DNA of 34,966 nt from Streptomyces iakyrus (GCF_000717055.1 NZ_JNXI01000043.1:1-34966), one strand, 5' to 3'; shown: positions 17,401 to 25,875, counted from the stretch's first letter. The notes: a model not told the origin generated them from the letters alone. Program-made: numbers and translations.

Positions 17401-18546
17401 TCAGGCGGCTCGCGTGCGGCCTGCCTCCGGGGCGTGGACGCGGCCTGATTCCGGGACGTAGATGCGGGCGTCGGCGAGCAGCCGTGCCGCGCGTTGCACG
17501 GTGACCCGCCGCGGCAGGCCGTCCCGTACGTCGGTGCACCGGACCGCGACGATGCCGGCGGGTGTGCCGAGACGCAGCCACTCCTCGGTCGGGCCGCCCG
17601 CGGTCCGGCAGACCACGGAGCCCTCGACGAGGCCGGCAGCCGCTACGGCGACGGCGGAGGTCAAACCGATCGCGGGGTGCGGGGCGTTCATGCTGAGCAT
17701 GCGCACCGAGATGTCGTAGTTTTCGGCCGCGACCTGCTCGCCGAGGGTGGTCGTGTACGGCACCGGCGGGCCCGCCAGGCCCACCTTGGGCACCGCGTCA
17801 CCGGGTTCTTCGCCCGGCTTGAGCAGCCCCATCAGCGGCGCGGCGGTATGCCGCACAGTGCGCAGCCAGGGCACGTCCGCGCCCATCCGCTCCAGTGGCT
17901 CGGCGCCGGTGCGTCCGGAGCCGAGGGCGTCGATGAGGACGACGGGTGCTCCGGCATCCACCATGCTCACCCGTACCGGCTCGGCGGCAGCGACCGGCAG
18001 GTCCTGCGCGGCCTGCCCGGTGGGGAGCAGTGAACCGGTGGTGCCGCCGGCCGGATCGCGGAAGGTGAGGCCGACGGCGACCCCGCCGGCACGGGTGCCG
18101 GGTACGGTCTGGTGGCCGAAGTGGTGGACGACGCCACCGGTGGTGTCCACCAGCCCTTCGAGGACCGCGCCGGTGTTGGTGTTGCGCAGCACCACACGGG
18201 TCCGGTCGCCGGTGATGGCCACCATGCCCTTGGCGACCGCGTACAGGGCCACGCCTGTCGCGCAGTTGCCGCAGTTGCTCGTCCACTCGACCGAGCCCGT
18301 ACCGATTCCGACCTGGGCGAAGAGGTAGTCCACGTCCACGCCGGGTTCGGGGGAGGCACCGACCACCGCCGCTTTCGAGGTGGTCGGGGTCGCCCCGCCC
18401 ACGCCGTCCAGTTCCACGGGATCGGTGGCGCCGTACGCGGAGACCAGCAGCCTCTCCAGTTCGCCACGGCCGGCGGGGACGTCGACCTGGTTGAACAGCC
18501 AGCACTTGCTGGTGCCGCCACGTACCAGGGTCGCGGGAATGTGCAC
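17401..18546 (-). CDS. PrpF-family isomerase (methylaconitate/oxalomesaconate type)
   Basis: A 381-residue PrpF-fold protein. The family moves a double bond in unsaturated tricarboxylates, for example 2-methyl-trans-aconitate isomerase and 4-oxalomesaconate tautomerase. The N-terminal LVRGGTSKCWLF is the family's RGGTSKGxxF signature; TSNCGNCATG (about 90-98) is the active-site Cys region, and a C-terminal MNAPHPAIGLTSAVAVAAA matches the second half. The start is GTG 18544-18546 (minus strand), with AAGGAAG about 8 bases upstream. The adjacent carboxylate transporter and divergent LysR suggest an uptake-plus-isomerisation set for an exogenous tricarboxylate or aromatic-ring-cleavage product. 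No other propionate or gallate pathway gene is in the window. Confidence 0.85.
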   Translation of the reverse strand: MHIPATLVRGGTSKCWLFNQVDVPAGRGELERLLVSAYGATDPVELDGVGGATPTTSKAAVVGASPEPGVDVDYLFAQVGIGTGSVEWTSNCGNCATGVALYAVAKGMVAITGDRTRVVLRNTNTGAVLEGLVDTTGGVVHHFGHQTVPGTRAGGVAVGLTFRDPAGGTTGSLLPTGQAAQDLPVAAAEPVRVSMVDAGAPVVLIDALGSGRTGAEPLERMGADVPWLRTVRHTAAPLMGLLKPGEEPGDAVPKVGLAGPPVPYTTTLGEQVAAENYDISVRMLSMNAPHPAIGLTSAVAVAAAGLVEGSVVCRTAGGPTEEWLRLGTPAGIVAVRCTDVRDGLPRRVTVQRAARLLADARIYVPESGRVHAPEAGRTRAA

Positions 18547-18716
18547 GTCTGAGCTCTTCCTTGATCGACGAGGGGAGGGGAAGGGCCGAGGCGGTGGTCG
18601 CGGGCGCATCGCGGGCCGGTGAACCGCTCGGCGATTGCGGAGACCTTCGCAGAGGCCTGACTTCGGAACAATCGCAGTTCGCTTCACCTGGGTTCAGCTC
18701 AGCTAAAGTCACAGGC
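18547..18716. promoter_or_regulatory. Divergent promoter region of the PrpF operon and its LysR gene
   Basis: This is 170 bases between the two divergent start codons. Close to the LysR start, TTCAGCTCAGCTAA (about 18693-18706) is a near-palindromic AGCT-containing element that could be the LysR site. The LysR gene has only a weak AGG before its ATG. No sharp sigma-70 boxes could be fixed. Confidence 0.45.
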
Positions 18717-19670
18717 ATGCTGAACGTGCGCCGACTGCTGCTGCTCACCGAGGCCACCGAACGCGGGTCGCTCACCGCCGCGGCCGAGGCGCTGGGCATG
18801 ACCACCTCCGCCGCCTCCCAGCAGATGTCCCTGCTGGAGCAGGAGGCCGGGCAGCCCCTGATCGAGCGGCTGCCACGCGGGATCCGCCCCACCCCGGCGG
18901 GTGCCGCCCTGGCCGGGCGCGGTCAGGCGATCCGCCGTGAACTGCGCGCAGCACAAGCCGACTTGGACTCCTTCACGGCCCTCGACCAGGGCACGTTGCG
19001 GCTGGGTTCCTTCCCCACGGCGAGCGCGTCGCTGCTGCCGCTCGCGCTCACCCGCTTCCGTCGCCGTCACACCGGCATCCGTATCGAGGTACGCGCCGGG
19101 GTCCTCGCCGAGCTCCGGGAAATGCTGCACACCGGCGAGGTGGAGCAGGGGCTGCTCTGGGACTACGAGTGGAACCGCCTCGACGATCCGGCGCTCACCC
19201 TCACCCACCTCCTGGACGACCCCACGGTGCTGGTCGTTCCCGCCGACTCACCCCTGCGCAGCCGTCCCTCGGTGCGCCTCGGCGACCTCGCCGACCAGGA
19301 GTGGATCATCCGGGCCGACAACCACCCCGTCGCCGACGTCCTGCGCCGGAGCTGTCGCCGGGCGGGCTTCGAGCCGCACATCGCCTACTCCTCGCACGAC
19401 TACCAGGAGGCCCAGGCCATGGTGGCCGCCGGGCTCGGCATCGCCCTCGCCCCGCGCCTGGCCCTCACCAGCCGCCGCAGCGACGTACGGCTCCTGCCCT
19501 TCGCCTCCGATGTACCGGCCCCCACCCGCCGTATCCTCCTGGCCCGCGCCACGTCCCGCCCCGCCACCCCGCCCGCCCAGGCGATGGCCCGCGTCCTGCG
19601 CACGGTGGCCCAGCGGTTCACCGCCCCCGGCCTGGACCGGGCCCAGCTCGGTGCGGTACGGCGCGGCTGA
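18717..19670 (+). CDS. LysR-family regulator of the PrpF/transporter genes
   Basis: A 317-residue LysR protein. The N-terminal helix-turn-helix runs from RRLLLLTEATERGSLTAAAEALGMTTSAASQQMSLLE (about residues 4-41). The effector domain starts at about residue 90 (TLRLGSFPTASASLLPLALTRFRRRHTGIRIEV) and includes EAQAMVAAGLGIALAPRLAL, a standard lobe-hinge sequence. The start ATG 18717 aligns with the family; the upstream in-frame extension overlaps the divergent promoter. It is divergent from the PrpF isomerase, the classic LysR arrangement, so it probably activates that gene and the transporter in response to the carboxylate. It is convergent with the next phosphatase gene, 57 bases away. Confidence 0.92.
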   Translation: MLNVRRLLLLTEATERGSLTAAAEALGMTTSAASQQMSLLEQEAGQPLIERLPRGIRPTPAGAALAGRGQAIRRELRAAQADLDSFTALDQGTLRLGSFPTASASLLPLALTRFRRRHTGIRIEVRAGVLAELREMLHTGEVEQGLLWDYEWNRLDDPALTLTHLLDDPTVLVVPADSPLRSRPSVRLGDLADQEWIIRADNHPVADVLRRSCRRAGFEPHIAYSSHDYQEAQAMVAAGLGIALAPRLALTSRRSDVRLLPFASDVPAPTRRILLARATSRPATPPAQAMARVLRTVAQRFTAPGLDRAQLGAVRRG

Positions 19671-19727
19671 GGACACGCAGCGGCGCATGTCCGCCTCGGC
19701 CGCGTCCCTGGCGGGCCGCAGGATCAC

Positions 19728-22397
19728 CTAGGGCAGGGCCTGTTCGGCCCAGATCACCTTGCCCTGCGGGGTGTACCGGGTGCCCCAGCGCTCGGCCATC
19801 TGCGACACCAGGAACAGGCCCCGGCCACCCTCGTCCGTCGACGCGGCGTACCGCAGATGCGGTGAGGTACTGCTGCCGTCGGCCACTTCGCAGATCAGCG
19901 TACGGTCGCGGATCAGCCGCACGTGGATCGGCCCGGAGCCGTAGCGGATGGCGTTGGTGATGAGCTCGCTGAGGATGAGCTCCATGGTGAAGCCGAGCTC
20001 CGACAGGCCCCACTCTTCGAGTCTCCGGGACACGGCGTCGCGCATACCCGCGACGGCGGCGGGGTCCGGTGGTACGTCCCAGTCGGCGATCCGGTCGGGC
20101 GGCAGCTGCCGCGTGCGGGCGACGAGCAGGGCGACGTCGTCCTTGGGACGCTCGGGGAGCACGCGGTCCAGCACGTCCTGGCAGGTCTCCTCGGGCGGCC
20201 GGCCGGGGTGGCCGGTGAGCGCATCGCGCAGCAGCCCCATTCCCACGTCCAGGTCGCGCCTGCGGTCCTCGATGAGGCCGTCGGTGTACAGGACGAGCTG
20301 GGTGCCCTCGGCGAGGCACAGCTCCGCGGTCTGGAACGGCATACCGCCGAGGCCCAGGGGCGGGCCGGCGGGCACGTCCGGGAAAGTGACGCTCCCGTCG
20401 GGCTGGACCAGCGCCGGCGCGAGATGCCCCGCACGCGCCATCACGTAGCGGCGCGTGACGGGGTCGTAGATCCCGTACAGGCAGGTGGCGCCCACGACGC
20501 CCGCCGCGCTCTGCGCCGTCTCGTTCTGGTCGATGCTTCCGACCAGGTCGTCCAGATGGCTGAGCAGCTCGTCCGGTGGCAGATCCAGGGCGGAGAAGTT
20601 GTGCACCGCGGTACGCAGCCGCCCCATCGTGGCGGCGGCGTGGAGGCCGTGACCGACCACGTCGCCGACGGCCAGTGCCACCCGGCTGCCCGGCATGGGG
20701 ATCACGTCGAACCAGTCCCCGCCCACGCCCGACTGGGCGGGAAGGTAGCGGTAGGCGATGTCGAGCGCGTTCTGCTCGGGCATGGCCTGCGGCAGCAGGC
20801 TGCGCTGGAGGGTGACCGCCAGGGCGTGCTCGCGGGTGTAGCGGCGGGCATTGTCGATGCTGATCGCGGCACGGGCCACCAGCTCCTCCGCCAGGGACAC
20901 GTCCTCCTCGTTGAAGGGCTCGTGCTGCCGCGTGCGCCAGAAGCTGGCCATGCCCAGTACGACACCACGGGCCTGGATGGGGGCGGTGATCAGGGAGTGG
21001 ATGCCGTGGTCGATGATCGCCCTGGCCCGGTCCGGGTCCTGTACGCGCCAGCTCGTGGCGGAGGGCAGATCGCTCACCAGCTGGGAGCGGCCGCTGCCGT
21101 AGCCGCGCGCCTGGGGCGTGGAGGGAAGGTAGTCGAACAGCCGGCCCTGTTCGGTGAGCGGATGATCGTCCACGATGCCGGACACGGCCGCGCGTCGCAT
21201 GTCCGTCCCCGTGGGGGCCGGCTCCTCTCCGTGCAGGACGGCGTCGGCCAGGTCCACGGTGACGAAGTCCGCGAAGCGGGGGATGGGGACCCGCGCCAAC
21301 TCGTCGGCGGTGCGCAGCACGTCCAGGGTGGTACCGATGTGGAGTCCGGCGTCGTACAGCAGCCTGAGCCGCTCCCGTGCCACCTCGGCCCGGCCCGTCA
21401 CCGCCTGCAGCTCGGTGGAGTCGCGCAGGGTCACCACCGTTTCCCGGGGGCCGCCCGCGCGACCCGTGGGCCGCTGGTTGACCGCGATCAGCCGCTCTCC
21501 CGAGAGGTGCACCTCGTCGGTTGCCTCGCGCCCGGAGGCGAGCAGCTCCTTCAGCTCGGGATCGAGTCCCGGCAGTTCCGGGACGAGCCGCCCCTCGATG
21601 TCCGCGGGCAGCTCCAGCAGCCGTCTGGCCTCGTCGTTCGCCAGCATCAGCCGCCCGTCGGCGGCCACGATCAGCACCCCTTCGCGAACGGAGTGGAGCA
21701 CCGTGTCGTGGTGCTCGTACATCAGGGCCATCTCGTCCGGGGCCAGGCTGTGTGTCTGCCGCCGCAGCCGCCTGCCCAGCAGTACGGTCACGCCGATGGA
21801 CAACAGGAGCGCTCCGGCCCCGGCGCCCAGGATGATCGGCAGTTGCCGGGTCAGCTGACTCTCGACGTTCTCGACCTTCATCCCGGCCGACACGAGCCCG
21901 ACGACCTCGCTGCCGCCGCCCTTGACCGGCACCGTGGCCTGCACCTCGCGACCGAGCGGGCCGTCGACGCTCTCCACGTAGACCTTCCCCGCCAGCGACG
22001 GTCCGATCTCGCCCACGAACCGCTTTCCGATGCGGTCCGGCAAGGGGTGCGTGTAGCGGATGCCCTCGGTGTCCATGACCACGATGAAGTCGACGTCGGC
22101 GGCCCGGCGTGCCGCTTCGGTGAGCGGCTGGAGGATCTTGCTGGGGTCGGGGGTCCGCAAGGCCGCACGCACACCCGGTGAGTGCGCGAAGGTCTGCGCC
22201 ACGGCCGTGGAGCGGCGCCGTGCCTCGGCGCTGGTGTCCCGCTCCGACTGAAGGATGAGGGCGAAGACACCGCAGGCCACGAGCAGCACCACCAGGGCCA
22301 CCTGGAAAACCAACACCTGCCCGGCTACGCTCCGCGTGCTCTTGCTGACCAGGCGCTTCACCGACAGGCGTGGAAAACGGGCGAAAAGACTCGCCAT
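19728..22397 (-). CDS. Membrane sensor phosphatase: CitA/DcuS-like PASp-PAS-GAF-PP2C-HATPase
   Basis: An 889-residue membrane-bound partner-switching regulator. Helix 1 is about 27-49, the extracytoplasmic sensor 52-178 and helix 2 187-207. In the cytoplasm follow PAS (225-330), GAF (345-520), PP2C/SpoIIE (540-762; GGDWFD, GDVVGHG, YTDGL, KDDVALL) and an RsbW-like ATPase (770-889; SELITNAIRYG, DEGGRGLFLV). The sensor reads GIRYTHPLPDRIGKRFVGEIG, then GPLGREVQATVPV and VVGLVSAGM. This is the pattern of citrate/C4-dicarboxylate-sensing PASp domains of CitA and DcuS. Its gene is three genes from a carboxylate transporter, which suggests an external organic acid as signal (inference). The start ATG is at 22395-22397 (minus strand). 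Confidence 0.88.
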   Translation of the reverse strand: MASLFARFPRLSVKRLVSKSTRSVAGQVLVFQVALVVLLVACGVFALILQSERDTSAEARRRSTAVAQTFAHSPGVRAALRTPDPSKILQPLTEAARRAADVDFIVVMDTEGIRYTHPLPDRIGKRFVGEIGPSLAGKVYVESVDGPLGREVQATVPVKGGGSEVVGLVSAGMKVENVESQLTRQLPIILGAGAGALLLSIGVTVLLGRRLRRQTHSLAPDEMALMYEHHDTVLHSVREGVLIVAADGRLMLANDEARRLLELPADIEGRLVPELPGLDPELKELLASGREATDEVHLSGERLIAVNQRPTGRAGGPRETVVTLRDSTELQAVTGRAEVARERLRLLYDAGLHIGTTLDVLRTADELARVPIPRFADFVTVDLADAVLHGEEPAPTGTDMRRAAVSGIVDDHPLTEQGRLFDYLPSTPQARGYGSGRSQLVSDLPSATSWRVQDPDRARAIIDHGIHSLITAPIQARGVVLGMASFWRTRQHEPFNEEDVSLAEELVARAAISIDNARRYTREHALAVTLQRSLLPQAMPEQNALDIAYRYLPAQSGVGGDWFDVIPMPGSRVALAVGDVVGHGLHAAATMGRLRTAVHNFSALDLPPDELLSHLDDLVGSIDQNETAQSAAGVVGATCLYGIYDPVTRRYVMARAGHLAPALVQPDGSVTFPDVPAGPPLGLGGMPFQTAELCLAEGTQLVLYTDGLIEDRRRDLDVGMGLLRDALTGHPGRPPEETCQDVLDRVLPERPKDDVALLVARTRQLPPDRIADWDVPPDPAAVAGMRDAVSRRLEEWGLSELGFTMELILSELITNAIRYGSGPIHVRLIRDRTLICEVADGSSTSPHLRYAASTDEGGRGLFLVSQMAERWGTRYTPQGKVIWAEQALP

Positions 22398-22501
22398 GCG
22401 ACCTTTTTAACACCAGTGATCCCGAGTGGCCAGGGCGCGCCCGACCGTGCCCGGCTGGCCTCGGGCGTCTGAGCGGCCGCGCGGTCGCGCGGTCGCGGCC
22501 C

Positions 22502-22557
22502 CTCCGGGCAGGCCCGCGACCTCTCCGGGCAGGCCCGTGCCCCTGTGGACAGGGCCG
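22502..22557. repeat. About 2.7 copies of a 21-bp GC-rich tandem repeat
   Basis: CTCCGGGCAGGCCCG occurs exactly at 22502-22516 and 22523-22537, and a diverged copy (11 of 15 bases) at 22543-22557. It lies in the 223-base region between two divergent phosphatase genes, next to short GCGGTCGC repeats. It may be simple slippage or a multi-site binding region. Confidence 0.6.
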
Positions 22558-22620
22558 TCAGCCGCGCAATCTCGCGCAGGGCGCATGATCCTTCCGCGCC
22601 CCGTGTCCGATTAGGTCGAT

Positions 22621-23760
22621 ATGATGCTTTTTGTGATCTCGTCTGCACGGCTGTGGCGCCGTCGCCCCGCCTACAGCGGCCGATGGGAAGCCGCCAGGCT
22701 GTCGCCCCTGGTCCTGACCGTTCTCATCGCCGGCCTGGCGTTCTCCACACCGAGGGAGATCGCCTTCAGTCGCCTTCTGCCCGCGGCGCCGGCCCTGGCG
22801 GCCGCGATGTGGCCCGTGCTCCCCACGGTGGTGCTGGGGGCGTTCTGCTTCGTGCTCATGATCGTCCTCAGCTTCTTCCACACCGATCTGGGGACCCAGT
22901 ACACGTCGGCCGCGATCATCGCCGTCACCCTGGCGGCCGCGTACGGCAGTCATGTCCGGCATCAGCGGGAGGAGACCCTCTTCCAGGTCCGCCTCGTCGC
23001 CGACGCAGCCCAGAAGGTGCTGCTGCGCCCCCTGCCGCGCCGCATCGAGGGCATCGAGATCGAATCGCTGTATCTGGCGGCCCAGGAACAGGCGAGGATC
23101 GGCGGCGACTTCTACGAGGCGATCGGTACACCGCACGGGGTCAGGCTGCTCATAGGCGACGTACGAGGCAAAGGCCTGTCCGCGGTGGGAGCGGCCTCGG
23201 CGGTGATCAGCTGCTTCCGGGAGGCCGCCTACGACGAGCCCGACCTGCGGGGCATCGTCCACCGCCTGGAGACCACCGTCACGCGCCACAGCGCCGCATT
23301 CCCCGTCCAGGACCAGCCCGAGCACTTTGCCACGGCCCTCCTCGCCGAGATCCCGCACGGCGGCGACCGTCTGCTGATTCTCAACTGCGGGCATCCCCCG
23401 CCGCTCATCGCGCACTGCGGGAAGGTCCGGATCCTGGAGCCCGCCATCCCCTCCCCGCCCCTCAACCTCGCAGCGCTCATCGGCGACCGCTACTGGGTCG
23501 ACATCGTCCCCTTCGCCCCGGGCGATCAGTTGCTGCTCTACACGGATGGCGTATCCGAGACCCGGGACCACACCGGCCGGTTCTTCCCCCTGCCGGACTG
23601 GATGCGGCGGCAGGACACGGAACACCCCCGCGAGCTGCTCGACCGGCTGCACGCGGATCTGCTCCGGCACAGCGGCGGAAGGCTCGGCGACGACATCGCG
23701 GCCCTCGCGCTCAGGCACACCACCGCACAGGACAGGGAAGTCCTCGGCACCGACGACTGA
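22621..23760 (+). CDS. Membrane-anchored PP2C/SpoIIE phosphatase
   Basis: A 379-residue protein with three to four hydrophobic helices in the first 110 residues (about 28-42, 53-66, 68-86 and 93-109), then a cytoplasmic PP2C domain at about 145-367. The metal-site motifs are GGDFYEA (161-167), GDVRGKG (179-185), YTDGV (307-311) and GDDIAAL (356-362). There is no ATPase domain. This is a widespread Streptomyces architecture, annotated as a PP2C membrane protein that dephosphorylates STAS proteins. Starts at 22621 or 22624 (ATGATG) are both possible; the Shine-Dalgarno sequence is weak. It is divergent from the PASp phosphatase across 223 bases and convergent with the binding-protein gene. The signal it senses is unknown. 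Confidence 0.87.
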   Translation: MMLFVISSARLWRRRPAYSGRWEAARLSPLVLTVLIAGLAFSTPREIAFSRLLPAAPALAAAMWPVLPTVVLGAFCFVLMIVLSFFHTDLGTQYTSAAIIAVTLAAAYGSHVRHQREETLFQVRLVADAAQKVLLRPLPRRIEGIEIESLYLAAQEQARIGGDFYEAIGTPHGVRLLIGDVRGKGLSAVGAASAVISCFREAAYDEPDLRGIVHRLETTVTRHSAAFPVQDQPEHFATALLAEIPHGGDRLLILNCGHPPPLIAHCGKVRILEPAIPSPPLNLAALIGDRYWVDIVPFAPGDQLLLYTDGVSETRDHTGRFFPLPDWMRRQDTEHPRELLDRLHADLLRHSGGRLGDDIAALALRHTTAQDREVLGTDD

Positions 23761-23823
23761 ATCCCGGTGCCGGGCGGAGGACCTCCTGCGGTGCCGGAGA
23801 TCCCGGGAGCACCGGACCGGGAT
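23761..23823. terminator. Inverted-repeat region between convergent genes
   Basis: ATCCCGGT (23761-23768) pairs with ACCGGGAT (23816-23823), and GGAGG-A-CCTCC forms a small hairpin inside. The region lies between the phosphatase stop and the convergent binding-protein stop, so it may terminate both. Confidence 0.4.
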
Positions 23824-23836
23824 GCCCGGACGCGGC

Positions 23837-24982
23837 TCAGCCCGTGTGCAGGACTCGCAGTCGGTCGGGATGCCGCGGGTCCCGGTCGACGACCTGGACC
23901 GGGGCGCCGGCCCACTGCCACACATCGCTACCCGGCACGCGGGAGAGCCGGATCCGCCCACGCGTGCCGTCGGCTGCGGTACGCGGCCAGGCTGCCGCGA
24001 TGCGCGACCGGTCCGTGCCGTGGGCACGCAGCACCTCGGCGAGGAGGGCGACCGTGTCGTAGCCCTCGAAGGCGACGAAGGAGGGCGCTTCGGCCACCTG
24101 CTCGCGCAGGGCCGCCTCGACGCGCTCACCGAGGGGGGTGAGCCGCTCGGGGAGGTAGCGCAGGAACGGGATCCCGGCTCCGTCGGGGCCCAGCAGCGCC
24201 GCCCACTCGGCGAACTCGGGCTGCCCGGCCGGAGCACCGATCATGAGCTCGGCGAGGCGCCGGTCGCGGCGGACGGATCTCACGATCGGCACCGCCGGAT
24301 CCGGAAGGCCGGCCAGTACGAGGAGGGCTGTCACGCGCTGGTCGGCCAGCGCGTCGCACACGGACGCGGGGGACAGGGCGCGCGCGTCGAGTTCGACGAC
24401 GCTGCCGCCGCGTGGAGTGACGTACTCCCGCAGAAGGCGGGTCCCGGACGCCCAGTAGAGACTCGGCTCGGCCGCCACGGCGATCCGGTCGCGGCCCGCG
24501 CCGAGGAGGAAGTCCGCGTAGGCCTGCCAGCCGCGGGACTGCGGCGGGCAGAGGCGTGCGACCCGGTCCGTCGGCCGGTCGGTGAGCGCGTCGAGAACCG
24601 CCGACGAGCAGAGGAACGGCAGGCCGAGGGCGTCGGCCCGGGTGGCGGCGGCGCGCGCGACGACACTGTGATACTCGCCCGCCAGGGCCGTCACACCAAG
24701 GCGGGCCAGTTCCTCGACGGCCGCCTCGGCCCTGCGCGGATCGGCCGCGGTGTCCCGGACGACGAGTTCGAGCGGCGTCCCGGCGATTCCGCCGCCGTCA
24801 TTGACGTCGCGAACGGCCGCTTCCAGCCCGGCGAGCAGGTGTCGGCCCGCCTGGACCCAGCCGGGCCGGGTCAGCGGGGCGAGGGCGCCGATCCGGACGG
24901 ACTCGCCGGGATCACCCAGGGGCAGGGCCCGGTCGTACGGGTGCATGTCGTCCCGCCGCGTCGGGAACTCGTGTTCGGCCAT
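23837..24982 (-). CDS. Leaderless periplasmic-binding-protein-like (Leu/Ile/Val type) protein
   Basis: A 381-residue protein of the type I periplasmic-binding fold, amino-acid ABC-transporter binding-protein family (Peripla_BP_6). Visible sequence includes VRIGALAPLTRPGW, AGLEAAVRDVNDGGGIAGTPLELVVRDTAADPRRAEAAVEEL, ALAGEYHSVV and FVAFEGYDTVALLAEVLR. There is no signal peptide or lipobox at any possible start, and no permease or ATPase gene nearby, so it probably works as a cytoplasmic ligand sensor. ATG 24982 was chosen; ATG 24946, ATG 24991 and TTG 25018 are alternatives. It follows the small winged-helix gene in the same frame, with only one TAG and a short spacer between them, and the two are probably co-transcribed and functionally paired. 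Confidence 0.75.
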   Translation of the reverse strand: MAEHEFPTRRDDMHPYDRALPLGDPGESVRIGALAPLTRPGWVQAGRHLLAGLEAAVRDVNDGGGIAGTPLELVVRDTAADPRRAEAAVEELARLGVTALAGEYHSVVARAAATRADALGLPFLCSSAVLDALTDRPTDRVARLCPPQSRGWQAYADFLLGAGRDRIAVAAEPSLYWASGTRLLREYVTPRGGSVVELDARALSPASVCDALADQRVTALLVLAGLPDPAVPIVRSVRRDRRLAELMIGAPAGQPEFAEWAALLGPDGAGIPFLRYLPERLTPLGERVEAALREQVAEAPSFVAFEGYDTVALLAEVLRAHGTDRSRIAAAWPRTAADGTRGRIRLSRVPGSDVWQWAGAPVQVVDRDPRHPDRLRVLHTG

Positions 24983-25033
24983 GCCGGCCATTGCATACAC
25001 CCCGGCGCCGGCAGGCAACCGGATGGGTGGCGG

Positions 25034-25387
25034 CTACTGGGTGACCGGTTTCCTGACGCGGTCCGTCTCGTCCTGGACGAGCAGGGAGAGCAGGGACGCC
25101 ACGGACAGGCCCGCTTCGGCCGGGTGGCGCAGCACCTTGTCCGGCTCGATGCGGTAGTTGTTCGTGCGTCCGTCCCGGGTGTGGGACAGGTAACCGTCCT
25201 GCTCCAGGTCGGAGATGATCCGCGAGACCGCGCGCTCCGTGAGCCGGCAGCGGGCGGCGATGTCGCGGATGCGGGCGTTCGGGTTGTCGGCAATGGCTGC
25301 CAGAACGCGCGCGTGGCTGGTGATGAACGTCCATCCGGTGTGGGACTGGGGCACTCCGACCATGCGCAGCATTTTAGGGGACGCCAT
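25034..25387 (-). CDS. Small winged-helix (MarR/ArsR-like) regulator
   Basis: A 117-residue DNA-binding protein. It contains ARVLAAIADNPNARIRDIAARCRLTERAVSRIISDLEQDGYLSHTRDGRTNNYRI, a complete winged helix with the wing at DGRTNNY. This resembles IclR/MarR-type helix-turn-helix domains without a separate ligand domain. The C-terminal 25 residues form a helix. The start is ATG 25385-25387 (minus strand). It precedes the leaderless binding-like protein, which could supply ligand sensing in trans. It is divergent from the STAS gene across 83 bases, so it may regulate the STAS-kinase-phosphatase genes as well as itself. Confidence 0.82.
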   Translation of the reverse strand: MASPKMLRMVGVPQSHTGWTFITSHARVLAAIADNPNARIRDIAARCRLTERAVSRIISDLEQDGYLSHTRDGRTNNYRIEPDKVLRHPAEAGLSVASLLSLLVQDETDRVRKPVTQ

Positions 25388-25470
25388 TGCCGGAACCTAG
25401 ATACGTGACATACTTTTCATGCAACAGATGACGTGCTCCCGTTCGGGAGAGCCACAGAAGGAGCCCGAAG
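25388..25470. promoter_or_regulatory. Overlapping divergent promoters of the winged-helix and STAS genes
   Basis: This is an AT-rich 83-base patch. On the plus strand TTGCCG (25387-25392) and CATACT (25409-25414), 16 bases apart, could serve the STAS gene. On the minus strand TTGCAT and TATCTA are roughly promoter-spaced for the regulator. CTCCC-GTTC-GGGAG (25436-25449) would form a hairpin in the STAS leader just before its AAGGAG ribosome binding site. Confidence 0.4.
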
Positions 25471-25875
25471 GTGCCCTGGGACGATGCCGGCATGCCCGCG
25501 CTCACGCGTGACACCGGTGCCAAGCCGCTGCCGCAGCAGGCCCCCGCGCCGACCCGTCCGGGGGCTGCGCCGTCGCAGTACGAACGGCACGGAGTCCGGG
25601 TCGTCGTCGCCCGCGGCGCCTACGACATGGACTCGATCACGCCCTTGGCGGACGCGCTGGACGCCGCGGTCAGGAAGGGTCCGAAGGTGATCCTGGACGC
25701 CTCCGGCATCACCTTCGCGGACTCGACGCTGCTGAACCTGCTGATCCTCACCCACCAGGCCGGCGCCCTGCGCGTGGTCGCGCCGTCACCGCAGCTGCGA
25801 CGGCTGTGTGAGATCACCGGAGTCGACGGCCTCCTGGAGATCCGGGATTCGGTCGATGACGCCGCCGTCTCCTGA
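25471..25875 (+). CDS. STAS-domain anti-sigma factor antagonist
   Basis: A 134-residue protein with a proline-rich N-terminal tail (about 1-36) and a STAS domain (about 38-130). The phosphorylation loop reads DASGITFADSTLLNLLI, with the conserved Ser (about 85) at the place phosphorylated by RsbW/SpoIIAB-type kinases. When dephosphorylated it would bind an anti-sigma factor and free a stress sigma factor. The start is GTG 25471 with AAGGAG 7 bases upstream. The phosphatases in this window are natural candidates for its dephosphorylation. No stand-alone anti-sigma kinase gene is nearby, but two phosphatases carry RsbW-like domains. Confidence 0.9.
   Translation: MPWDDAGMPALTRDTGAKPLPQQAPAPTRPGAAPSQYERHGVRVVVARGAYDMDSITPLADALDAAVRKGPKVILDASGITFADSTLLNLLILTHQAGALRVVAPSPQLRRLCEITGVDGLLEIRDSVDDAAVS

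Noticed and set aside
19618..22413. 931-residue minus-strand frame over the PASp phosphatase
   Set aside because: It is the +1 shadow of the real 889-residue gene and is rich in Arg/Gly/Pro, without domains.
22398..22620. CRISPR array
   Set aside because: Only two exact 15-base copies 21 bases apart, with no unique spacers and no cas genes.
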